A DNA stretch of 64,000 nt, taken from Bradyrhizobium agreste. Its GTDB lineage: Bacteria; Pseudomonadota; Alphaproteobacteria; Rhizobiales; Xanthobacteraceae. Position 1 is the stretch's first letter. The number at the start of each line of letters is the position of its first letter. A model generated the notes under the pieces. The model was not told where the DNA came from, searched no databases, and was given only the letters and a program-made list of their open reading frames with translations. Made by a program: the position numbers and the translations under genes. The stretch is from contig NZ_JACCHP010000002.1 of the NCBI RefSeq assembly GCF_016031625.1, positions 248,001 to 312,000 on the forward strand, in the 5' to 3' direction. This document shows positions 1 to 8,309 of this stretch, piece after piece.

Positions 1-714
1 CAACGCATCGATGATGGGCTCCCTGGCGGCGACCGGCCCCGCGGTCTCGCCGGTGGCAAAACCACCAATGAGCTTGCCGACATCGGCAGCGGTGGCACCA
101 AGGCACAGCTGCGTCAGCGCGTCACGCAGTTCGGGCAATCTCGCCGCCGGCACGACCCAATCGGCAAACCTCGCATGGATCGCGTCCGGCCCGTTCATGG
201 TCTGGCCGGTCAGCCCGAAATAGGTGCCGATCTCGCCCGGCGCATGCGACAGCAGATAGGTGCCGCCGACATCGGGGAAGAAGCCGAGGCCAACTTCCGG
301 CATCGCCAGCTTGGTGCGGTCGGTGACGACACGATGGCTGGCATGGGCCGACAGCCCGACGCCGCCGCCCATCACGATGCCGTCCATGAAGGCGACATAC
401 GGCTTCGGGAACTTCTTGATCCGGGCATTGAGGATGTATTCCTCACGCCACAGGATCTTGCCGAGATCGCCACCAGCCTTCGAGCTCTCCCAGAGCGTAC
501 GAATGTCGCCGCCGGCACACAGGCCGCGCTCGCCGGCGCCTTCCAGCAGGATCACGGCAATTGCAGGATCAGCTTCGAAGCGATCGAGCGCCCTGTCGAT
601 GTCGCGAAACATCTCCAGCGTCACGGCATTGATCGCCTTGGGCCGGTTCAGCCTGATGATACCGGCCGCGCCTTCGATGCGCGCGATCAGATCGCCCTCC
701 TCCACCCCGCTCAT
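1..714 (-). CDS. 3-hydroxyisobutyryl-CoA hydrolase (partial, C-terminal end beyond window)
   Basis: Crotonase-fold enzyme expected to hydrolyse 3-hydroxyisobutyryl-CoA in valine breakdown. The 238 codons present are open throughout. They show the oxyanion-hole stretch GLCAGGDIRTLW near residue 75, MDGIVMGGGVGLS near 115 and the hydrolase-type EVGLGFFPDVGGTYLLS near 145; the FPDVGG form favours the hydrolase over an ordinary enoyl-CoA hydratase. The ATG overlaps the stop of the upstream acyl-CoA dehydrogenase by 4 bp (ATGA), so the two are translationally coupled. The rest of the protein lies left of base 1. The assignment rests on family motifs and the operon. Confidence 0.88.
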   Translation of the reverse strand, partial: MSGVEEGDLIARIEGAAGIIRLNRPKAINAVTLEMFRDIDRALDRFEADPAIAVILLEGAGERGLCAGGDIRTLWESSKAGGDLGKILWREEYILNARIKKFPKPYVAFMDGIVMGGGVGLSAHASHRVVTDRTKLAMPEVGLGFFPDVGGTYLLSHAPGEIGTYFGLTGQTMNGPDAIHARFADWVVPAARLPELRDALTQLCLGATAADVGKLIGGFATGETAGPVAAREPIIDAL

Positions 715-1856
715 CGCGCGCCCTCGATCAATTTGCGCGCCACGATGAGCCGCATGATTTCATTGGTGCCTTCGAGGATCTGGTGCACGCGCAAGTCGCG
801 CACGATCTTCTCGATGCCGTATTCGCTGAGGTAACCGTAGCCGCCGTGAAGCTGCAGCGCATGATTGGCGACCTCGAAGCCGACATCGGTGCCGAAGCGC
901 TTGGCCATCGCGCACAGCATGGTGGCGTCGGGGTCCTTGCGGTCGAGCGCCGCCGCAGCGCGCCACAGGAAAGTGCGCGCGGCCTCCAGCTCGATTGCCA
1001 TGTCGGCGAGACGGAATTGCAGCGCCTGGAATTCGTCCAGCCGCTTTCCGAACGCCTTGCGCTCCTTCATGTAGGCGCGCGCTTTGTCGAGCGCTGCTTG
1101 CGCGCCGCCGAGCGAACACGCCGTGATGTTGAGGCGACCACCGTCGAGGCCGGCCATCGCGATCTTGAAGCCCATGCCCTCCTCGCTGAGGCGATTGGCA
1201 ACGGGCACGCGGGCGTTCTCGAACATCACCGCGCGGGTCGGCTGCGCGTTCCAGCCCATCTTTCGCTCGTTGGCGCCGAACGAGACGCCCGGCGTCTTAC
1301 CGTCGATCACGAGGGTCGAGATGCCGCCGGGGCCATCGCCGCCGGTGCGCACCATCGCGACCAGCAGATCGGTGCCGCCGGCGCCGGAGATGAACTGCTT
1401 CTGGCCGTTGAGGACGTAATGGTCGCCGTCGCGCACCGCGCGGGTGCGGAGCGCGGCCGCGTCCGAGCCGGCGCCCGGCTCGGTCAGGCAGTAGCTCACG
1501 ATCAGCTCCATGGTGCAGAGCTTCGGCAACCATTGATGGCGCTGGGTGTCGCTGCCGAAGGCATCGATCATCCAGCTCGCCATGTTGTGGATGGAGATGA
1601 AGGCCGAGGTGGTCGGGCAGCCCGTCGCCAGCGCCTCGAAGATCAGCGCCGCGTCGAACCGCGTCATCGCGGATCCCCCGACATCCTCGCGGATGTAGAT
1701 GCCGCCGATGCCGAGCTTGGCCGCCTCGCGCATCACGTCGACGGGGAAATGCTTCTCCTCGTCCCAGCGCAGCGCGTGCGGCGCGATCTTCTCGGCCGCA
1801 AACGCCAGCGCCATGTCGCGAAGGATGACCTGATCCTCGTTCAGAGCGAACTGCAT
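711..1856 (-). CDS. Isobutyryl-CoA dehydrogenase-like acyl-CoA dehydrogenase
   Basis: 381-residue FAD-dependent acyl-CoA dehydrogenase, likely oxidising isobutyryl-CoA to methacrylyl-CoA in valine degradation. Visible are the first family signature (YCLTEPGAGSDAAALRTRA, about residues 125-143) and the C-terminal block HGGYGYLSEYGIEKIVRDL. It ends in ILEGTNEI, which carries the usual catalytic glutamate. I start at ATG 1856 (MQFALNEDQ); a longer TTG start at 1919 would read through an intergenic repeat and is unlikely. It lies between mmsA and the hydrolase, which supports the valine role; other short or branched acyl-CoA substrates are possible. Confidence 0.9.
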   Translation of the reverse strand: MQFALNEDQVILRDMALAFAAEKIAPHALRWDEEKHFPVDVMREAAKLGIGGIYIREDVGGSAMTRFDAALIFEALATGCPTTSAFISIHNMASWMIDAFGSDTQRHQWLPKLCTMELIVSYCLTEPGAGSDAAALRTRAVRDGDHYVLNGQKQFISGAGGTDLLVAMVRTGGDGPGGISTLVIDGKTPGVSFGANERKMGWNAQPTRAVMFENARVPVANRLSEEGMGFKIAMAGLDGGRLNITACSLGGAQAALDKARAYMKERKAFGKRLDEFQALQFRLADMAIELEAARTFLWRAAAALDRKDPDATMLCAMAKRFGTDVGFEVANHALQLHGGYGYLSEYGIEKIVRDLRVHQILEGTNEIMRLIVARKLIEGAR

Positions 1857-1879
1857 TTCAAAACCCCCGCCGGCTAGGG

Positions 1880-2003
1880 TCACCTCTCCCCTGCGGGGAG
1901 AGGTCGATTTGCGCAGCAAATCGGGTGAGGGGGCGCTGCTCCGACGAGAGACCGTAACCCCTCACCCGGCGCTCCGCGCCGACCTCTCCCAAAGGGAGAG
2001 GTA
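1880..2003. repeat. Dispersed intergenic palindromic repeat, family A (copy 1)
   Basis: Complex hairpin element between the acyl-CoA dehydrogenase and mmsA. Its outer arms are CACCTCTCCC and GGGAGAGGT, with an inner CTCACCC...GGGTGAGG inversion. A second copy with the same arms lies at 21477-21595. It may act on mRNA stability within the valine operon; that is inference. Confidence 0.8.
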
Positions 2004-2038
2004 ATTTCCCGATGCCGCTGGAGCTCACACCAATCGTA

Positions 2039-3535
2039 CTACTTCATCAGCGGGATCGAGAACTCCGCGCCTTCCTTGACGCCCGACGGCCAGCGCGAGG
2101 TCACCGTCTTGGTCTTGGTGTAGAAGCGGACCGAGTCCGGACCGTGCTGGTTGAGATCGCCGAAGCCCGACTTCTTCCAGCCGCCGAAGGTGTAATAGGC
2201 GATCGGCACCGGGATCGGCACGTTGATGCCGACCATGCCGACGTTGACCCTGGCCGCGAAGTCGCGCGCGGCATCGCCGTCGCGGGTGAAGATGGCAACG
2301 CCGTTGCCGTAGTCGTGGTCGGACGGCAGCGCCAGCGCTTCCTTGTAATCATGCGCGCGCACGACCGAGAGCACGGGGCCAAAGATCTCTTCCTTGTAGA
2401 TCCGCATGTCCTTGGTGACGTTGTCGAACAGCGAACCGCCGAGATAGAAGCCGTTCTCGTAGCCCTGCATCTTGAAGCCGCGGCCATCGACGGCGAGTGT
2501 TGCGCCTTCCTTGATGCCGATATCGATGTAGTTCTTGACCTTCTCGACCGCCTCGCGCGTCACCAGCGGCCCGTAATCGGCCGAGGGATCGATCGAGGTG
2601 CCGATCTTCAGGGATTCGACGCGCGGGATCAGCTTTTCCATCAGGCGGTCGGCGGTGGACTTGCCGACGGGGACCGCGACGGAGACGGCCATGCAGCGCT
2701 CGCCGGCGGAGCCGTAGCCGGCGCCGATCAGCGCATCGACAGCCTGGTCCATGTCGGCGTCGGGCATGACGATGGCGTGGTTCTTGGCACCGCCGAAGCA
2801 CTGGCAGCGCTTGCCGGTCTGGGCGGCGCGCTCATAGATGTACTGCGCGATCGGCGTCGAGCCGACGAAGCCGACGGCCTTGATGTCGGGGTCGTCGAGG
2901 ATGGCGTCGACGGCTTCCTTGTCGCCGTTGACGACGTTGAGGATGCCGGCCGGCAGGCCCGCCTCGATCATCAGCTCGGCGAGCTTCATCGGCACGCCAG
3001 GATCGCGCTCGGAAGGCTTGAGGATGAAGGCATTGCCGCAGGCGATCGCGGGGGCAAACTTCCACATCGGGATCATCGCCGGGAAGTTGAACGGCGTGAT
3101 GCCGGCGACGACGCCGAGCGGCTGGCGCATCGAATAGATGTCGATGCCGGGCCCGGCGCCTTCGGTGTACTCGCCCTTCATCAGATGCGGGATGCCGCAG
3201 GCGAATTCCGCGACCTCGAGGCCGCGCTGGATGTCGCCCTTGGCGTCCGGCACGGTCTTGCCGTGCTCGCGCGCGAGCAGCTCGGCGAGCTTGTCGTAAT
3301 CGCGCTGCACCAGCTCGACGAATTTCGTCATCACCCGCGCGCGGCGCTGCGGGTTGGTGGCGGCCCACTCGGGCTGTGCGGCGCGCGCGTTCTCGACGGC
3401 GGCGCGGACCTCGGCCTTCGACGCCAGCGCTACCTTGGCCTGGACGTCACCGGTCATCGGCTCGAAAACGTCGGCGGTGCGACCAGAGGTGCCCTTGACC
3501 TCCTTGCCACCGATGAAATGTCCGATTGAACGCAT
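2039..3535 (-). CDS. mmsA: CoA-acylating methylmalonate-semialdehyde dehydrogenase
   Basis: 498-residue aldehyde dehydrogenase converting methylmalonate semialdehyde to propionyl-CoA with NAD and CoA, the last step of valine and myo-inositol catabolism. MmsA features include MRSIGHFIGGKEV at the N terminus, ITPFNFPAMIPMWKFAPAI around 145, GFVGSTPIAQYIY around 230 and QCFGGAKNHAIV with AGYGSAGERCMAVS holding the catalytic Cys near 285. A C-terminal KTVTSRWPSG is also seen. Start is ATG 3535; the open frame continues upstream only as noise. First gene of the minus-strand valine operon, divergent from a LysR regulator. Confidence 0.96.
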   Translation of the reverse strand: MRSIGHFIGGKEVKGTSGRTADVFEPMTGDVQAKVALASKAEVRAAVENARAAQPEWAATNPQRRARVMTKFVELVQRDYDKLAELLAREHGKTVPDAKGDIQRGLEVAEFACGIPHLMKGEYTEGAGPGIDIYSMRQPLGVVAGITPFNFPAMIPMWKFAPAIACGNAFILKPSERDPGVPMKLAELMIEAGLPAGILNVVNGDKEAVDAILDDPDIKAVGFVGSTPIAQYIYERAAQTGKRCQCFGGAKNHAIVMPDADMDQAVDALIGAGYGSAGERCMAVSVAVPVGKSTADRLMEKLIPRVESLKIGTSIDPSADYGPLVTREAVEKVKNYIDIGIKEGATLAVDGRGFKMQGYENGFYLGGSLFDNVTKDMRIYKEEIFGPVLSVVRAHDYKEALALPSDHDYGNGVAIFTRDGDAARDFAARVNVGMVGINVPIPVPIAYYTFGGWKKSGFGDLNQHGPDSVRFYTKTKTVTSRWPSGVKEGAEFSIPLMK

Positions 3536-3568
3536 GGAATGGTCTCCTTCAGGCCGAGCGTGGTCATT

Positions 3569-3603
3569 TTGACAAATCCTATTGACCTGCATTTTATAGG
3601 ATT
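3569..3603. promoter_or_regulatory. Divergent mmsA/LysR operator-promoter
   Basis: A perfect 8-bp inverted repeat, AATCCTAT (3575-3582) and ATAGGATT (3596-3603) with a 13-bp spacer, sits between the two divergent genes. A TTGACA at 3569-3574 with TTTTAT 17 bp downstream could be the plus-strand promoter for the LysR gene. The palindrome's size and place suit a LysR-type binding site; the assignment is inference. Confidence 0.5.
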
Positions 3604-3637
3604 CAAGTCTGAGATAATGCACCATAGATGTGCGAAA

Positions 3638-4546
3638 ATGCTGGATCAAGGCGCTATCGATTGGGACGACTTTCGCTTCGTGCTGGCCATCGTGCGGGGC
3701 GGCTCGGTCTCGGCTGCGGCAAAACAGCTGGGGGTCGACCATGCGACAGTGATCCGCCGCGTCGACCGGCTGGAGAAGCACCTCTCGGCCAAGCTGTTTG
3801 ACCGGCGCAAGACCGGCTACCTCCTCACCGAGGCGGGCCAGCGCGTCGCCGACAGCGCCGAAGCCATGGAATCCACCATCGTCGCCAACCAGGAGCAGGT
3901 CGGCGGCTCCGTAGCGCGCCTGACCGGCACCGTGCGGATCGGCGCGCCTGATGGCTTCGGCACCGCCTTCCTGGCGCCGCGGCTGACACCGTTCGCAGAC
4001 CGCTATCCCGATCTCGACCTGCAACTTGTGGCGACCGCACGGCTGTTCAGCCTCTCCAAGCGCGAGGCCGACATCGCCATCAGCCTGACCATGCCGAAGG
4101 AAGGCCGCATCGTCGGCCGCAAGCTGCTCGACTACCGCCTCGGGCTCTATGCCGCCCCTGGTTATCTCGACCGTTTCCCGAAAATCGCCTCAAGGCAGGA
4201 CCTGACGCAGCACCGCTTCGTCGGCTACATCGAGGAACTCTTGTTCACGCCGGAGCTCGACTATCTGCCGCAGGTGTCGCCGCGGATCTCGGCGCGCTTT
4301 CGCAGCGCCAATCTGATCGCGCAGCTCAACGCCACGCTCTCGGGCTTCGGAATCGCCGTCCTGCCCCACTTCATGGCGAGCGATTATCCGCAGCTCGTGG
4401 CCGTGCTGCCGGACGAGATCTCGATCACACGGACATTCTGGATGCTGATGCACGCCGACAGCAAGGACTTGGCGCGGATCAGGGCCGTGGCGGATTACAT
4501 CAGCGAGATCGTGGAGCGCGAGCGCGCGCTGTTTGCGGGGCGATAG
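3638..4546 (+). CDS. LysR-family transcriptional regulator
   Basis: 302-residue LysR-type regulator. The N-terminal winged helix-turn-helix spans about residues 8-65 (FVLAIVRGGSVSAAAKQLG, then HATVIRRVDRLEKHL). It is followed by the periplasmic-binding-like effector domain (GTVRIGAPDGFGTAFLAPRL onward). I take ATG 3638 (MLDQGAIDWDD) because homologous starts sit just before the IDWDDFRFVL segment; ATG 3617 in the same frame is possible. It diverges from mmsA with a perfect inverted repeat between them, so it probably controls the valine operon. The inducer is unknown. Confidence 0.9.
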   Translation: MLDQGAIDWDDFRFVLAIVRGGSVSAAAKQLGVDHATVIRRVDRLEKHLSAKLFDRRKTGYLLTEAGQRVADSAEAMESTIVANQEQVGGSVARLTGTVRIGAPDGFGTAFLAPRLTPFADRYPDLDLQLVATARLFSLSKREADIAISLTMPKEGRIVGRKLLDYRLGLYAAPGYLDRFPKIASRQDLTQHRFVGYIEELLFTPELDYLPQVSPRISARFRSANLIAQLNATLSGFGIAVLPHFMASDYPQLVAVLPDEISITRTFWMLMHADSKDLARIRAVADYISEIVERERALFAGR

Positions 4547-4549
4547 GGC

Positions 4550-5167
4550 CTAGCTTTTCGCCTTCTTCGCAGCAGCAGCCTTCGGCTCACGCTTCGCGCC
4601 CTCGAGCGCGTGGTCCCGGCCCGCCTTCAGCACCTCGTCGGACAATTCGCTCGAGCCGGCGATGCGCGCCAGCAGCATGGTACCGGCCATCGTCGCCAGC
4701 GTCGCGATCGCCTGCTTGCGCGCCGCCTTGCGCGGCATGTTCGGGATGGTGTCGGTCAGGGTCTCGATCATCTCGTCGAGCTTGCCGGCAAAGGCCTTGC
4801 GTGTCTTCGGGCTCTCGCGGGCGATCTCGGCACCGAGCGCGGGAATCGAGCAGCCGTGACCGGGATTGTCGCGATGCAGCGCGGACAGATAGCTTTCCGC
4901 GATCAGCGCCAGCCGTTTTTCCGGAGCGGCCTCGCCGGTGAGCTTGCGCCAGTGTTCCATTGAACGGTCCATGGCGTAGGCAAAGGCCTCGATCACCAGC
5001 GCCTCCCGGGAATCGAAATGCGCATAAAAGCCGCCGTGGGTCAGGCCCGCCTCCTTCATGAGGTCGGCGACGCCGATGCCGTGGGCGCCCTTTTCCCGCA
5101 GCCGCACCGAGGCCTTCTTCACGATGCGATCGTGGGTTTCCTGCTTGTGTTCCCGGGAATAGCGCAT
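4550..5167 (-). CDS. TetR/AcrR-family transcriptional regulator
   Basis: 205-residue TetR repressor. The N-terminal HTH (ETHDRIVKKASVRLREKG, then GVADLMKEAGLTHGGFYAHF) is followed by an all-helical effector domain with GCSIPALGAEIARES, a pattern typical of NemR-like members. The C terminus is a short Ala/Lys tail (AAAAKKAKS). It converges on the LysR gene with 3 bp between them and lies downstream of a thioesterase gene. A near-perfect 18-bp palindrome at 5220-5237 just upstream could be its own operator. The ligand is unknown, perhaps an acyl-CoA or an electrophile. Confidence 0.88.
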   Translation of the reverse strand: MRYSREHKQETHDRIVKKASVRLREKGAHGIGVADLMKEAGLTHGGFYAHFDSREALVIEAFAYAMDRSMEHWRKLTGEAAPEKRLALIAESYLSALHRDNPGHGCSIPALGAEIARESPKTRKAFAGKLDEMIETLTDTIPNMPRKAARKQAIATLATMAGTMLLARIAGSSELSDEVLKAGRDHALEGAKREPKAAAAKKAKS

Positions 5168-5219
5168 GCGAAGCTCATTGGATGTCGGAGATCATCTCAT
5201 AGCACAGAAACGGACCGGT

Positions 5220-5237
5220 ACGTGCATTAATTCACGT
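5220..5237. promoter_or_regulatory. Candidate TetR operator (18-bp palindrome)
   Basis: ACGTGCATTAATTCACGT is symmetric at all but one base pair (c/t beside the ATTAAT core). It lies about 55 bp upstream of the minus-strand TetR ATG and touches the thioesterase stop codon. Autoregulation by the 4550-5167 product is the natural reading, but inferred. Confidence 0.45.
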
Positions 5238-5764
5238 CAAGACATCGCGTTCATGGAGAAGGTTGCCGTCGCATGGACGGCGAGCGCACCCTTGCCGTCG
5301 CGGACGAAACCTTCGGTATAGCTGGTCTGCCGCCCGAGCTTGATGATCTTGCCCTCGGCCGAGATCAGCCCCGAGCGAACCGACAGCGGGCGCAGATAGG
5401 TCAGCTTCAGATCGAGGGTCACCGAGCTTTGTCCGGCCTCGAGCCGGGTCGAGATGGCACATCCCATGGCGGTATCGAGCAGCGCCGCCGCGGTCGCGCC
5501 ATGGAGCAGACCAATGGTGTTTTCGAGATCCTCGCGCGGCTCCAGTTCCATGACGATCCGGCCCGGCTCGACCACGGCCATCGTGAAGCCGATCAGCTTG
5601 GCGAAGGGCGGCGGCGGCAGCCGGCCGTCGCGGATGCCCAGCATGGCATCCATGCCCGACAGGCCCATGGCCGCCCGCGCGACCGGCGCGGGCGCCTGCC
5701 AGTCCACCACGCGCTGGCGCCGCTGCGCGGGCGAAAACAGGTCGGGTTGATCGTCACCGGTCAT
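5237..5764 (-). CDS. PaaI-type hotdog-fold thioesterase
   Basis: 175-residue acyl-CoA thioesterase of the PaaI/YbgC hotdog class. The core from about residue 75 has the LLHGATAAALLDTAMGCAI segment, where the HG...D residues form the active site. It is followed by TLDLKLTYLRPLS and a final strand GALAVHATATFSM. The first 50 residues are an extra, probably poorly ordered N-terminal segment (DQPDLFSPAQRRQRVVDWQ). The gene diverges from an enoyl-CoA hydratase and precedes the TetR gene, consistent with acyl-CoA turnover; the substrate is unknown. Confidence 0.85.
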   Translation of the reverse strand: MTGDDQPDLFSPAQRRQRVVDWQAPAPVARAAMGLSGMDAMLGIRDGRLPPPPFAKLIGFTMAVVEPGRIVMELEPREDLENTIGLLHGATAAALLDTAMGCAISTRLEAGQSSVTLDLKLTYLRPLSVRSGLISAEGKIIKLGRQTSYTEGFVRDGKGALAVHATATFSMNAMS

Positions 5765-5918
5765 GGCAGCCTCTTTAAATGATGATTGTCATACTATGCC
5801 ACGGACTTCACGCTGGCAACCCGCCCTCCCTGCCGCTTGACAAGAACTACGTTTCGGCCCGGAAGTGATCCCGACCGGCGCGCCCCGCGCATGTCCACGA
5901 AAGCCTCGAGACTTAACG

Positions 5919-6689
5919 ATGGAAATGCTCAACCACCATTGCGGCGTGACGCGCGATGCGCGCGGCGTCGTTCATGTCGCCATCTGCAACGCCGGCGCGC
6001 TCAACATTCTCGGCTCGCCGGTCACCGACGCCGTGCGCGAAGGCCTGCAGCAGCTCGCATCCGACCGCAGCATCCGCGCCGTGGTGCTGCGCGGCCAGAG
6101 CGAGAAGAGCCTGATCGGCGGGGCCGACATCAAGGAGATGGCGGGGCTCGACCAGACATCTGCTGAAGCCTTCATCAGCCGCCTCCGCGACCTCTGCGAG
6201 GCGGTGCGCCAGTTCCCCGCCCCGGTCATCGCACGCATGCCAGGCTGGTGCCTCGGCGGCGGGCTCGAAGTGGCCGCGGCCTGCGACTTCCGCATCGCCA
6301 CGCACGATGCCCATTTCGGCATGCCGGAGGTGCGTGTCGGCATCCCCTCGGTGATCCATGCCGCGCTGCTCCCGCACCTGATCGGCTGGGCCCGCGCGCG
6401 CTGGCTGGTGATGACGGCGGAGAACATCGATGCCCCGACAGCGCTGGCGTGGGGCCTGGTCGACAAGGTCGCCGCGCCTGGCGAGCTGGATGCCGAGGTC
6501 GAGCATCTGGTGAAGGCTTTGCTGGAATGCGGTCCCGAAGCGCTGCGCTCGCAAAAGGCGTTGCTGCGGCGATGGGAGGAGCTGCCGCTGACGGAGTCGG
6601 TGAATCTGAGCGTCAAAGTCTTCGGCGAGTCGTTCCTGACCGACGAGCCGACGCGGCTGATGGGCGCGTTTGTGAACCGGAAGCGATAG
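5919..6689 (+). CDS. Enoyl-CoA hydratase/isomerase family protein
   Basis: 256-residue crotonase-fold protein. The first oxyanion-hole strand is SLIGGADIKEMAGL near residue 75 and the second is MPGWCLGGGLEVAAACDFR near 110. They are followed by FGMPEVRVGIPSVIHAALLP. The usual second catalytic glutamate region reads VGIPSV instead of the hydratase GxxPG(A/G)GG, so the activity may not be classical hydration. I use ATG 5919 (MEML), with ATG 5925 equally possible; the frame extends upstream without homology. The next gene in the same direction is a thiolase. Confidence 0.85.
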   Translation: MEMLNHHCGVTRDARGVVHVAICNAGALNILGSPVTDAVREGLQQLASDRSIRAVVLRGQSEKSLIGGADIKEMAGLDQTSAEAFISRLRDLCEAVRQFPAPVIARMPGWCLGGGLEVAAACDFRIATHDAHFGMPEVRVGIPSVIHAALLPHLIGWARARWLVMTAENIDAPTALAWGLVDKVAAPGELDAEVEHLVKALLECGPEALRSQKALLRRWEELPLTESVNLSVKVFGESFLTDEPTRLMGAFVNRKR

Positions 6690-6691
6690 GA

Positions 6692-6833
6692 CCCGGGCTT
6701 TCGGTGCCCCGGACGCAGCGCACCTTTGCGGTGCGCTGCTGAGCCGGGGCCCATGCACCAACAAGGCCGGCGCGAATCTGGTCCCGGCTCTGCGTCGCAA
6801 CGTTGCACGTTGCGCCGGGTCCGGGACACGCAC
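6692..6833. repeat. Dispersed intergenic repeat, family B (copy 1)
   Basis: Two inward-facing halves: CCCCGGACGCAGCGC...GAGCCGGGGCCCATG, then GGTCCCGGCTCTGCG...GGGTCCGGGACACG. The arrangement can fold into long GC-rich hairpins. A related element lies at 17171-17297. Confidence 0.75.
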
Positions 6834-6961
6834 GAGCAAGTCACCGCCCCAACAATTCTCATCCGACCCACGACATTTTCTCACCCCGGCCGCGGTTGCA
6901 TTTTTTGCGTCGCATCATATGATGATCATAATCTTACACGTCATCGCCAGGGAGTTCCATC

Positions 6962-8158
6962 ATGGCCGAAGCCGCCGATCCCGTCGTCATCGTCTCCGCC
7001 GCACGCACCCCGCTCGGCCGATTCATGGGCGAGCTTTCGCCGCTTCCGGCGCATAAGCTCGGTTCACACGTGATCGGGGCGGCGCTGGAGCGCGCCAGGC
7101 TTGCGCCGGAGAAGATCGACGAGGTCTTCATGGGCTGCGTGCTGCCGGCAGGCCAAGGCCAGGCGCCGGCGCGACAGGCGGCACGCAGCGCGGGGCTACC
7201 CGATGCGACCGGCGCAACCACCGTCAACAAGGTCTGCGGCTCCGGCATGAAAGCAACCATGCTAGCGCACGACATTATCCGCGCCGGCTCGGCCGACATC
7301 GTCGTCTCCGGCGGCATGGAGAGCATGAGCAACGCGCCCTATCTGCTGGCCAAGGCGCGCGGCGGCTATCGCGTCGGCCATGATCGCATCATCGACCACA
7401 TGATGATGGACGGCCTGGAGGACGCCTACGAGACCGGCCGTTCCATGGGCGATTTCGGCGAAGCGACCGCGGAAGCCTATCAGTTCACCCGCAAGGATCA
7501 GGACGCCTATGCGATGGAGACGCTCACCCGTGCCCGCAAGGCCGTCGAGGGCGGCGCGTTCAACGCCGAGATTGCACCGATCACGCTGACCGAAAAGGCC
7601 GGACCGCGCGTGATCGCCAATGACGAGCATCCGCTCAAGGTCGACCCCGCCAAGATCCCCGAATTGAAGCCGGCGTTCCGCGCCAACGGCACCATCACGC
7701 CGGCCGCCTCCTCCGCCAATGCCGACGGCGCCGCCGCGCTGGTTCTGACGAAGCGCTCGCTTGCTGACCGGGACGGCCTGCCGGTTCTCGCCGAGATCAA
7801 GGGCCACGCCACCCACAGCCAGGAGCCGCAATGGTTCACCACGGCGCCGATCCCGGCGATCCGCAAGCTGCTGGACAAGGTCGGCTGGGCTGCCTCCGAT
7901 GTCGACCTGTTCGAGATCAACGAGGCTTTCGCAGTCGTGGCGATGGCGGCGCAGCGCGACCTCGGCATTCCCCGCGACAAGCTGAACGTCAATGGCGGCG
8001 CCTGCGCGCTGGGCCACCCCATCGGCGCGACCGGCGCGCGGCTGATCGTGACGCTGCTGCATGCGCTGGAGGCACAGAACCTCAAGCGCGGTGTCGCGGC
8101 GCTGTGCATCGGCGGCGGCGAAGCCACCGCAATCGCCGTCGAGCGGCCGGCGCGCTGA
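6962..8158 (+). CDS. Acetyl-CoA C-acetyltransferase (thiolase)
   Basis: 398-residue degradative or biosynthetic thiolase that interconverts two acetyl-CoA and acetoacetyl-CoA, or cleaves 2-methylacetoacetyl-CoA. The acyl-accepting Cys is in NKVCGSGMKA near residue 90, the His in GGACALGHPIGATGAR near 350 and the second Cys in ALCIGGGEATA near 380. All catalytic residues are present and the length is normal. ATG 6962 follows AGGGAGTTCC, a good ribosome-binding site. The 270 bp upstream hold a family B repeat and an AT-rich stretch with the palindrome CATCATATGATG (6913-6924). Confidence 0.95.
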   Translation: MAEAADPVVIVSAARTPLGRFMGELSPLPAHKLGSHVIGAALERARLAPEKIDEVFMGCVLPAGQGQAPARQAARSAGLPDATGATTVNKVCGSGMKATMLAHDIIRAGSADIVVSGGMESMSNAPYLLAKARGGYRVGHDRIIDHMMMDGLEDAYETGRSMGDFGEATAEAYQFTRKDQDAYAMETLTRARKAVEGGAFNAEIAPITLTEKAGPRVIANDEHPLKVDPAKIPELKPAFRANGTITPAASSANADGAAALVLTKRSLADRDGLPVLAEIKGHATHSQEPQWFTTAPIPAIRKLLDKVGWAASDVDLFEINEAFAVVAMAAQRDLGIPRDKLNVNGGACALGHPIGATGARLIVTLLHALEAQNLKRGVAALCIGGGEATAIAVERPAR

Positions 8159-8166
8159 TCGTCAAT

Positions 8167-8204
8167 GTCTGAAATTGAGGGAAGTTCGACATTTCAGACT
8201 TCCC
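8167..8204. terminator. Alternative hairpins after the thiolase gene
   Basis: GTCTGAAAT (8167-8175) pairs perfectly with ATTTCAGAC (8191-8199). An overlapping pair GGGAAGT (8179-8185) and ACTTCCC (8198-8204) cannot form at the same time. It lies just after the thiolase stop, so it may be a terminator or an attenuator ahead of the MFS gene; no strong T-run follows. Confidence 0.4.
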
Positions 8205-8309
8205 CTATTTGTGCCAGTTTGGCAGGCGTGGCGAGCCCGCTACTGACACAGCGTTGGCAGCAAACACGCTCTAAGTAATGCCCCTCCTTTCGGTCTCCAA
8301 GGAAATTAG

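Noticed and set aside
783..1877. A 364-codon plus-strand frame opposite the acyl-CoA dehydrogenase
   Set aside because: Same shadow pattern; the minus-strand enzyme has intact family signatures.
1857..1919. An N-terminal extension of the acyl-CoA dehydrogenase from TTG 1919
   Set aside because: These codons translate the family A repeat; family members begin near MQFALNEDQ.
2012..3529. A 505-codon plus-strand frame opposite mmsA
   Set aside because: The mmsA protein is unmistakable, and the antisense product is a repetitive Asp/Arg/Leu/Gly composition typical of GC shadows.
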